A DNA stretch of 64,000 bases, taken from NCBI RefSeq assembly GCF_003325375.1, contig NZ_CP030862.1, positions 995,501-1,059,500 on the forward strand. Direction: 5' to 3'. The position numbers and the translations under genes were made by a program. This document shows, in pieces, positions 58,343 to 64,000 of this stretch (position 1 is the stretch's first letter; the number at the start of each line of letters is the position of its first letter). Under the pieces are notes generated by a model. It did no database searches. It worked only from the letters and a program-made list of their open reading frames with translations, and was not told the DNA's origin. Origin of the DNA: Streptomyces globosus. Its GTDB lineage: Bacteria > Actinomycetota > Actinomycetes > Streptomycetales > Streptomycetaceae.

Positions 58343-58507
58343 CCGCCTTCGCTGAGTGTGGTCCCACAGCTCCAGTCGGTAGGCGAGATCCGTGGGGCGC
58401 CCGCGGCCCCGGCTGTCGCAGTCCAGGCCGCCGCGTGTGCCGGACGCGGGCGGGTGACCGGCGCTATCGTCTGGGGGAAAAGCACCGTCGAGGAAGGCGA
58501 GCGAGGC

Positions 58508-59092
58508 GTGACCGTGATGACAGACCGGCCCCACCTGCTGTCCGACGAATTCGAGGCCCTGGCGCGCATAGGCGCCCGGGAGATCGAGGGGCTGCGGCTG
58601 GAATTCATCGACGGTGTCATCAGGAGCAAGGCCATGCCGGACGGGGACCACGGGCGCATCATCCAGTGGCTCACGCGGATCTGTATCCAGCACCAGCCCG
58701 AACTCTGGCTGCACCAGGGCGTTGGGATCAAGGCGCAGGAGTACCGGACGGGGCGCGCGATCCCGGACGCCGTACTGGCACACGAGGACGCTTTCGTAGG
58801 CCAGGGCGACTGGGCCGACCCCGAACCGATCCTGATGGCTGTCGAGGTGACGTCCTGGGATTCGGACACGCATCGCCGCGACCATGTTGAGAAGCCCCGC
58901 GCTTATGCGGAGACGGGCATCCCTGTCTACCTGCTCGTCGACAGGGCCAAGTGCGAGGTGTCCGTCTACAGCCAGCCGAACGGCCGCCGGTACGAGAGCG
59001 TTCACGTCGTGCCGTACGGATCGGACATCGCCCTGCCGGAGCCCGTCGGCATTGCCCTGGACACCGAGCCACTCAAGAACTGGGTGCGCTGA
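58508..59092 (+). CDS. Uma2-family PD-(D/E)XK nuclease-like protein
   Basis: This 194-aa protein is read from GTG 58508; ATG 58517 is an alternative. Typical Uma2 motifs are VLAHEDAF preceded by IPDA, then LMAVEVTSWDSDTH and KPRAYAETGIPVYLLVD. The catalytic Asp, Glu and a Lys-like position are present. The family is common in Streptomyces and cyanobacteria, and its function is unproven. It is isolated between nrdA and cstA. It has no toxin or methyltransferase partner. Confidence 0.88.
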   Translation: MTVMTDRPHLLSDEFEALARIGAREIEGLRLEFIDGVIRSKAMPDGDHGRIIQWLTRICIQHQPELWLHQGVGIKAQEYRTGRAIPDAVLAHEDAFVGQGDWADPEPILMAVEVTSWDSDTHRRDHVEKPRAYAETGIPVYLLVDRAKCEVSVYSQPNGRRYESVHVVPYGSDIALPEPVGIALDTEPLKNWVR

Positions 59093-59106
59093 GGCCGTCG
59101 GCGGCG

Positions 59107-59134
59107 CAGGGCCCCGCCGGATGGCGGGGCCCTG
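59107..59134. terminator. bidirectional terminator
   Basis: Perfect 12-bp arms CAGGGCCCCGCC / GGCGGGGCCCTG with a 4-nt loop lie between the convergent Uma2 and YbdD-type genes. Confidence 0.88.
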
Positions 59135-59157
59135 GCCGTGCGCCGGTGCGGCAGCCC

Positions 59158-59358
59158 TCAGCAGCAGCGGAAGCCGCCCCGGGGGTCCCCCTCACGCGCG
59201 TCGGTGCGGGCGCGTTCGAAGGCGCGGCGGGTCATGACCTCGGCGTCCGGATCGTGGGAGCGGGCGTGCGCGACGTACCGGTCGTACGCCGCCTCGCCGG
59301 AGAACTCCCGTACGTAGTACCGCGCCTTCGCCAGGGCGCCGCGGACGCCGCCGCTCAT
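59158..59358 (-). CDS. YbdD/YjiX family small protein, CstA partner
   Basis: This 66-aa protein starts at ATG 59358, overlapping the cstA TGA (ATGA). Typical family sequence: YYVREFSGEAAYDRYVAH, then RRAFERARTDAREGDPRGGFRCC. In proteobacteria, and in the similar PrlA/PrlB pair, such small proteins are needed for CstA-type pyruvate uptake. The overlap indicates the same partnership here. Confidence 0.93.
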   Translation of the reverse strand: MSGGVRGALAKARYYVREFSGEAAYDRYVAHARSHDPDAEVMTRRAFERARTDAREGDPRGGFRCC

Positions 59359-61592
59359 GCCACCGGCTCCTTCACGCGGCCGCCGCCGGATTCCAGGCCG
59401 GCCGCGGCGAGTTCGGCCCGCTCCTCGCGCGTCGCGATGAGCCCGGCCGGTGCGATGATCTTCGACTCGGTCCACGGGACCTCCGAGAGCGTGGCCGACG
59501 CGGGGTCGCGGACGGCCTTGACGCAGGTCCGCAGCGCGTCCAGGAGCACGATCAGGATCAGCAGCGCGAACAGCGCCGACAGCACCCCGTCCACGGTGGC
59601 GTTGGTGACGATGGTGTGCATCTCGTCCATGTTCTTGGCGGGCTTCAGGACCTGCCCTGCCTCGATGCCCTCCTGGTACTTCTCGCGCTGGGCGAAGAAG
59701 CCGACCTTCACGTCGTCCGAGAAGATCTTCTGGTAGCTCGCGGTGAGGGTGACGGCCACGTCCCAGGCGAGCGGCACGCCGGTCACCCACGCCCACTTGA
59801 GCCGGCCGGACTTCACCAGCAGCGTCGTGCAGACAGCCAGGGCCACCGCGGCGAGCAGCTGGTTCGCGATGCCGAACAGCGGGAAGAGCTGGTTGATGCC
59901 GCCCAGCGGGTCCTTCACGCCGACCCACAGGAAGTACCCCCAGGCGCCGACGACGAGCGCACTGGCCAGCCACACGCCCGGCTTCCAGCTGACGTCCTTG
60001 AAGGACTTGTGCACGTTGCCGAGGGTGTCCTGGAGCATGAACCGGCCGACGCGGGTGCCGGCATCGAGCGTGGTCAGGATGAACAGCGCCTCGAACATGA
60101 TGGCGAAGTGGTACCAGAACGCCTTCATGCCGACGCCGCCGACGACGGCCGAGAAGATCTCCGACATCCCGAGTGCGAACGTGGGCGCGCCGCCGGTGCG
60201 GGAGAGCAGGCTGCTCTCCTCGACGTCCTTCGCGGCCTGGGCGAGGTACTCGGGCGAGACGGCGAAGCCGAAGTCGGCGACGGCCTGGGAGGCGCTCTGG
60301 ACGGTGGTGCCGACGACGCCGGCGGGGGAGTTGACCGCGAAGAACAGCCCGGGCTCGATGATCGTCGCGCAGATCATCGCCATGACGGCCACGAAGGACT
60401 CGGTCAGCATCGAGCCGTAGCCGATGACCCGGACCTGGGTCTCCTTCTGGATCATCTTCGGGGTGGTGCCGGAGGAGACCAGGGCGTGGAAGCCGGACAG
60501 GGCGCCGCAGGCGATCGTGATGAAGACGAACGGGAACATGGACCCCGCGAAGACGGGGCCGTCGCCGCGGGAGGCGAACTCCGTGACGGACGGCATCCGC
60601 AGGGTCGGCATGGCGATGACGACGCCCAGGGCGAGCATCGCGATCGTGCCGATCTTCATGAAGGTGGAGAGGTAGTCGCGGGGCGCGAGCAGCATCCACA
60701 CCGGCAGGACGGAGGCGACGAAGCCGTACGCGACCATCCAGATGATCAGCGTCTCCTTCTCCAGGGTGAAGGTCGACGCCAGCGAGGACTCGGCGACCCA
60801 GCCGCCCGCGACGATCGCGAGCAGCAGCAGGGCGACGCCGATGACGGAGACCTCGGTGACCCGCCCGGGCCGCAGCACGCGCAGGTAGAAGCCCATGAAG
60901 AGGGCGATCGGGATGGTCATGCCGATGGAGAAGACGCCCCAGGGGGAGTGCGCGAGGGCGTTGACGATGACGAGCGCGAGCACCGCCAGCAGGATGATCA
61001 TGATGGCGAACACGGCGACCAGGGCGGCGGCGCCGCCGACGGGGCCGATCTCGTCCCGGGCCATCTGCCCGAGCGAGCGCCCGTCGCGCCGGGTGGAGAA
61101 GAACAGCGTCACCATGTCCTGGACGGCGCCCGCGAAGATGACGCCGGCGACGATCCAGATGGTGCCGGGCAGGTATCCCATCTGCGCGGCGAGGACGGGG
61201 CCGACCAGCGGGCCGGCGCCGGCGACGGCGGCGAAGTGGTGGCCGAAGAGCACCCGGCGGTCGGTGGGGTGGAAGTCGACACCGTTGTCGAGGCGTTCGG
61301 CGGGGGTGGCCCGCGTCTTGTCGACCTTCAGCACGCGGTGCGCGATGAACCGCGCGTAGAAGCGGTAGCCGATCGCGTACGAGCCGAGCGCCGCGGCGAG
61401 CAGCCAGGCGGCGGAGACCTCCTCGCCGCGGGAGAGGGCGAGCACGGCCCAGCCGGCGGCCCCGGCGAGGGCCACGAGCACCCATACCGCGATCGACTTC
61501 GGGGTCATGCGGCCCGATGCGGAAGGCGAGCCCGGGCTCGCGCCCGGACCCGCCTCGGTGCGTGGTGTACCTGTTGCTTCCGGTTCCGGCAT
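59355..61592 (-). CDS. cstA: carbon-starvation CstA family transporter
   Basis: This 745-aa protein is read from ATG 61592 (GAGG upstream). About 17 or more transmembrane segments and CstA motifs: FYARFIAHRVLKVDKTRATPAERLDNG region, FGHHFAAVAGAGPLVGPVLAAQMG, FSGFHALVSSGTTPK-type ALSGFHALVSSGTTPKMI. The family takes up pyruvate or peptides under carbon limitation. It is coupled to the YbdD-type gene. Confidence 0.94.
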   Translation of the reverse strand: MPEPEATGTPRTEAGPGASPGSPSASGRMTPKSIAVWVLVALAGAAGWAVLALSRGEEVSAAWLLAAALGSYAIGYRFYARFIAHRVLKVDKTRATPAERLDNGVDFHPTDRRVLFGHHFAAVAGAGPLVGPVLAAQMGYLPGTIWIVAGVIFAGAVQDMVTLFFSTRRDGRSLGQMARDEIGPVGGAAALVAVFAIMIILLAVLALVIVNALAHSPWGVFSIGMTIPIALFMGFYLRVLRPGRVTEVSVIGVALLLLAIVAGGWVAESSLASTFTLEKETLIIWMVAYGFVASVLPVWMLLAPRDYLSTFMKIGTIAMLALGVVIAMPTLRMPSVTEFASRGDGPVFAGSMFPFVFITIACGALSGFHALVSSGTTPKMIQKETQVRVIGYGSMLTESFVAVMAMICATIIEPGLFFAVNSPAGVVGTTVQSASQAVADFGFAVSPEYLAQAAKDVEESSLLSRTGGAPTFALGMSEIFSAVVGGVGMKAFWYHFAIMFEALFILTTLDAGTRVGRFMLQDTLGNVHKSFKDVSWKPGVWLASALVVGAWGYFLWVGVKDPLGGINQLFPLFGIANQLLAAVALAVCTTLLVKSGRLKWAWVTGVPLAWDVAVTLTASYQKIFSDDVKVGFFAQREKYQEGIEAGQVLKPAKNMDEMHTIVTNATVDGVLSALFALLILIVLLDALRTCVKAVRDPASATLSEVPWTESKIIAPAGLIATREERAELAAAGLESGGGRVKEPVA

Positions 61593-61699
61593 GATCCTCG
61601 TCCCCTCGTTGATCATCTGCGTGAGTGCAGGGAATCTACGGGGGCCGCCCGGTGTGCGTAAGCCCCCGTCCGCACAGCGGAACGAGAGTCAACTACGGA

Positions 61700-62464
61700 T
61701 CAGACGGCGGGGCGCCGGAGTCGGGCGACGAACTTGTAACGATCTCCGCGGTAGACCGAGCGCACCCACTCCACGGGCTCGCCGTCGGCGTCCAGGGAGT
61801 GCCGGGAGAGCATCAGCATGGGCAGGCCGACGTCGGTGCCGAGCAGTCCGGCCTCGCGCGGGGTGGCCAGGGAGGTCTCGATGGTCTCCTCGGCCTCGGC
61901 GAGCCGGACCCCGTACACCTCGGCGAGGGCGGTGTAGAGGGAGCTGTACTTGGCCAGCGACCGGCGCAGGGCGGGGAAGCGCTTGGCGGACAGGTGGGTC
62001 GTCTCGATGGCCATGGGCTCGCCGCTGGCCAGGCGCAGCCGCTCGATGCGCAGCACGCGCCCGCCCGTGGTGATCTTCAGCAGGCCGGCGAGGGTGTCGT
62101 CGGCGGTGACGTAGCCGATGTCGAGGAGCTGGGAGGTGGGCTCCAGGCCCTGGGCGCGCATGTCCTCCGTGTAGGAGGAGAGTTGCAGGGGCTGGGAGAC
62201 CTTGGGCTTGGCGACGAAGGTGCCCTTGCCCTGGATGCGCTCCAGCCGGCCCTCGACGACGAGTTCCTGGAGGGCCTGGCGGACGGTGGTCCGGGAGGTG
62301 TCGAACTCGGCGGCGAGCGTGCGCTCCGGGGGGACGGGCGTGCCGGGGGGCAGCGTTTCCGTCATGTCGAGCAAGTGCCTCTTGAGTCGGTAGTACTTGG
62401 GCACGCGCGCGGTGCGAGTGGCCGCCCCGCCCTCCGGCTCGGTGGTCGCCCCTTCGGTGGCCAT
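61700..62464 (-). CDS. dasR: GntR/HutC-family global regulator DasR
   Basis: This 254-aa protein is read from ATG 62464. An N-terminal winged HTH ([21 protein letters not shown]) is followed by a UTRA ligand domain ([36 protein letters not shown]). It matches S. coelicolor DasR in length and near-identical HTH, as I recall. GlcNAc-6-phosphate and related phosphosugars release it from DNA. It is divergent from dasA, with dre sites between. GTG 62503, with a GGAGGA site, would add 13 residues. Confidence 0.95.
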   Translation of the reverse strand: MATEGATTEPEGGAATRTARVPKYYRLKRHLLDMTETLPPGTPVPPERTLAAEFDTSRTTVRQALQELVVEGRLERIQGKGTFVAKPKVSQPLQLSSYTEDMRAQGLEPTSQLLDIGYVTADDTLAGLLKITTGGRVLRIERLRLASGEPMAIETTHLSAKRFPALRRSLAKYSSLYTALAEVYGVRLAEAEETIETSLATPREAGLLGTDVGLPMLMLSRHSLDADGEPVEWVRSVYRGDRYKFVARLRRPAV

Positions 62465-62613
62465 CGCCGCCCGCCTTCCCGACTCCAGTTTCACTGCCGT
62501 CACCGGCTCCTCCGATATGTGCGGTCACATCGTGACACGGGTGGGAGGGCGGGCCTCCTCCCTCCCCCAGGTGTCGGTCCGGTAACGGGACCGGGCCCCC
62601 GATCATTAGACCC

Positions 62614-62664
62614 TTGACACCCCTAAAGGTCTAGGCCAAGCTCCGGTTACTGGTCTACACCAAT
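62614..62664. promoter_or_regulatory. dasR-dasA intergenic control region with two dre sites
   Basis: ACTGGTCTACACCAAT (62649-62664) is a close match to the DasR responsive element ACTGGTCTAGACCAGT. A second, weaker copy lies at 62625-62640 (AAAGGTCTAGGCCAAG). A -35-like TTGACA at 62614-62619 precedes them. The sites lie ahead of dasA, so DasR should repress it. Confidence 0.88.
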
Positions 62665-62756
62665 ATGGATCAGATCCCGGCCCAACGGGCAGTAATAGGT
62701 GCATGTCACCGCGGCGGGCAAGGGAAGTTGCAGGCAGCATCCCTGAGGAGGGTGGC

Positions 62757-64000
62757 GTGAAGCGCAAGCTCATCGCGGCGGTCGGTGTCGCGGGCATGAT
62801 GGCCGGTGTCGCCGCGTGTGGCAACGGTGGCGACGACAAGGGCACGGCCGACGCGGGCGGCGCCAAGGAGATCACCGTCTGGGTGATGGACGGCTCCGCA
62901 CCCAAGGCCTGGATCGACGAGGTCAACAAGGAGTTCTCGGCCAAGCACCCCGGTGTCACGGTCAAGGTCGAGGTCCAGGCGTGGAAGGGCATCCAGGAGA
63001 AGGTGACGACCGCCCTCTCCGAGAGCACCCCGCCGGACGTGCTGGAGCTCGGCAACACCCAGACCGCGGGCTACGCCGTCACCGGCGGCCTCGCGGACCT
63101 CACCAAGGACAAGGGCGGCCTCGGCGCCGACGCCTGGCCGAAGAGCATGCTGGAGTCCGCCGAGTACGAGGGCAAGCTGTACTCGGCCCCGTGGTACGCC
63201 GCCAACCGCGTCGTCGTCTACGACAAGAAGGCCTTCGAGAAGGCGGGCGTCACCCCGCCGAAGACCCGCGACGAGTGGATCGCCGGCCTGGACAAGCTGA
63301 AGGCCGCGGACCCGAACACGCAGCCCATCTACCTGCCCGGCCAGAGCTGGTACGTCCTGGCCGGCCTGATCTGGGACGAGGGCGGCGAGCTCGCCGTCAA
63401 GGACGGCGGCAAGTGGAAGGGCGGGCTCGGCACCCCGCAGGCCGCCTCCGCGATGGAGTTCTACAAGAAGCTGCAGTCCTACTCCACCGCCCCCAAGGAC
63501 AAGGACGAGGCCACCCCGCAGCAGTCCACCGACGTCGTCCCCAAGGGCGGGGTCGCCTCCTGGATCGGCCTCGGCTGGGAGGCCGGCGGTGCCGAGAAGG
63601 CGCTGAAGGACGCGGGCAAGGAGGCCGACTTCGGCTACTTCCCGATCCCCGGCAAGACCGCCGACAAGCCCGGCACCGTCTTCCTGGGCGGCTCGAACCT
63701 CGCCGTCGCCGAGCGCTCCAAGAACAAGGAGCTCGCCAAGGAGTGGCTGGCCCTGGCCACCGGCAAGGACCAGATGACCAAGTACGCCGCCGAGGTCAAG
63801 GGCTCGCTGCTGCCGAACCAGGCCGCCGCCAACTTCACCCCGGCCCCGGGCTCCTTCGCCGAGGCCATGGGCAAGGCCGGCGTCAACGGCCGCATCACCC
63901 CGGTCACCCCGGGCTGGGCCAACGTCGAGACCGAGCCGAACCCGCTCAAGGAGTTCATGACGAAGGTCCTGAAGGGCGAGGACCCGGCCAAGGCGGGCGC
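62757..64000 (+). CDS. dasA: chitobiose ABC-transporter substrate-binding lipoprotein DasA (3' truncated)
   Basis: GTG 62757 follows GAGGAGGG. 414 codons are visible and the frame is open to the window end. A lipoprotein signal (MKRKLIAAVGVAGMMAG, lipobox VAAC) precedes a family 1 solute-binding fold (EITVWVMDGSAPKAWIDEV, APWYAANRVVVYDKKAFE, FLGGSNLAVAERSKNKELA). DasA binds N,N'-diacetylchitobiose for import by DasBC, which should follow outside the window. DasR represses it through the dre sites upstream. Confidence 0.94.
   Translation, partial: MKRKLIAAVGVAGMMAGVAACGNGGDDKGTADAGGAKEITVWVMDGSAPKAWIDEVNKEFSAKHPGVTVKVEVQAWKGIQEKVTTALSESTPPDVLELGNTQTAGYAVTGGLADLTKDKGGLGADAWPKSMLESAEYEGKLYSAPWYAANRVVVYDKKAFEKAGVTPPKTRDEWIAGLDKLKAADPNTQPIYLPGQSWYVLAGLIWDEGGELAVKDGGKWKGGLGTPQAASAMEFYKKLQSYSTAPKDKDEATPQQSTDVVPKGGVASWIGLGWEAGGAEKALKDAGKEADFGYFPIPGKTADKPGTVFLGGSNLAVAERSKNKELAKEWLALATGKDQMTKYAAEVKGSLLPNQAAANFTPAPGSFAEAMGKAGVNGRITPVTPGWANVETEPNPLKEFMTKVLKGEDPAKAG

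Noticed and set aside
55558-58890. 1110-residue frame on the plus strand over nrdA and the riboswitch
   Set aside because: Antisense to nrdA; also runs through the riboswitch, with no domain.

Overview
The window is very GC-rich, with GTG starts, GGAGG-type ribosome binding sites and long antisense ORF shadows. Its regulators (DasR, SigR/RsrA, WblC, CatR, NrdS) are all typical of Streptomyces. The gene content and order match the conserved core of a Streptomyces chromosome, in the region that runs from moeZ through adnAB, wblC, sigR-rsrA and nrdABS to dasR-dasA. No prophage, plasmid or CRISPR signal was seen. The window opens inside a spherulin-4-like gene and closes inside dasA.

Layout. 0-7.5 kb: moeZ, a secreted tripeptidyl-peptidase-type lipoprotein, a NUDIX hydrolase, a large kinase-like/YbhN membrane protein and an alkyltransferase-like protein. 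7.8-25.6 kb: a DNA-repair and redox block holding adnA and adnB (double-strand-break resection), an M20 peptidase, nudC, mycoredoxin, uvrD2, wblC behind a long attenuator-type leader, two small unknown proteins, an ABC1 kinase, a ThiF-like protein and a YgjP-like metallopeptidase. 25.8-29 kb: a TerD-AIM24 fusion followed by two AIM24 genes. 29-38.4 kb: NUDIX, DUF2342, SDR, moaE, a small membrane protein, a PDZ-Lon protease, a 165-bp palindromic repeat, a small unknown gene and a UPF0182 membrane protein. 38.4-40.8 kb: two identical initiator tRNA genes flanking a Sel1/TPR gene. 41-50 kb: catR/catA, CBS, hisN, TetR/SMR, rsgA-aroA, an M50 peptidase, an SRAP protein and an alpha/beta hydrolase. 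50-54 kb: sigR-rsrA, a TPR protein, def and nrdS. 54.5-58.3 kb: nrdA-nrdB behind a cobalamin riboswitch. 58.5-64 kb: a Uma2 nuclease-like gene, cstA with its YbdD partner, dasR, and dasA (partial).

How the parts fit. Several loci deal with oxidative or disulfide stress and genome maintenance. CatR controls catalase through a palindrome inside the catA promoter. RsrA/SigR is a thiol switch, and a perfect SigR-type promoter (GGAAT-N18-GTT) lies upstream of both sigR and the mycoredoxin gene. AdnAB, UvrD2, the SRAP protein and ribonucleotide reductase serve DNA repair and dNTP supply. wblC responds to translation stress through its leader. DasR with two dre-like sites before dasA links chitobiose uptake to global control. 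Much of 7.8-38 kb appears to follow the order of the mycobacterial whiB7-uvrD2-adnAB neighbourhood; this comparison is from memory.

I found no clearly new system. The least-explained items are the TerD-AIM24 cluster, the kinase-like/YbhN fusion, the degenerate ThiF-like protein next to the YgjP-like peptidase, the palindromic repeat at 34.7 kb, and the small ORFs around wblC.
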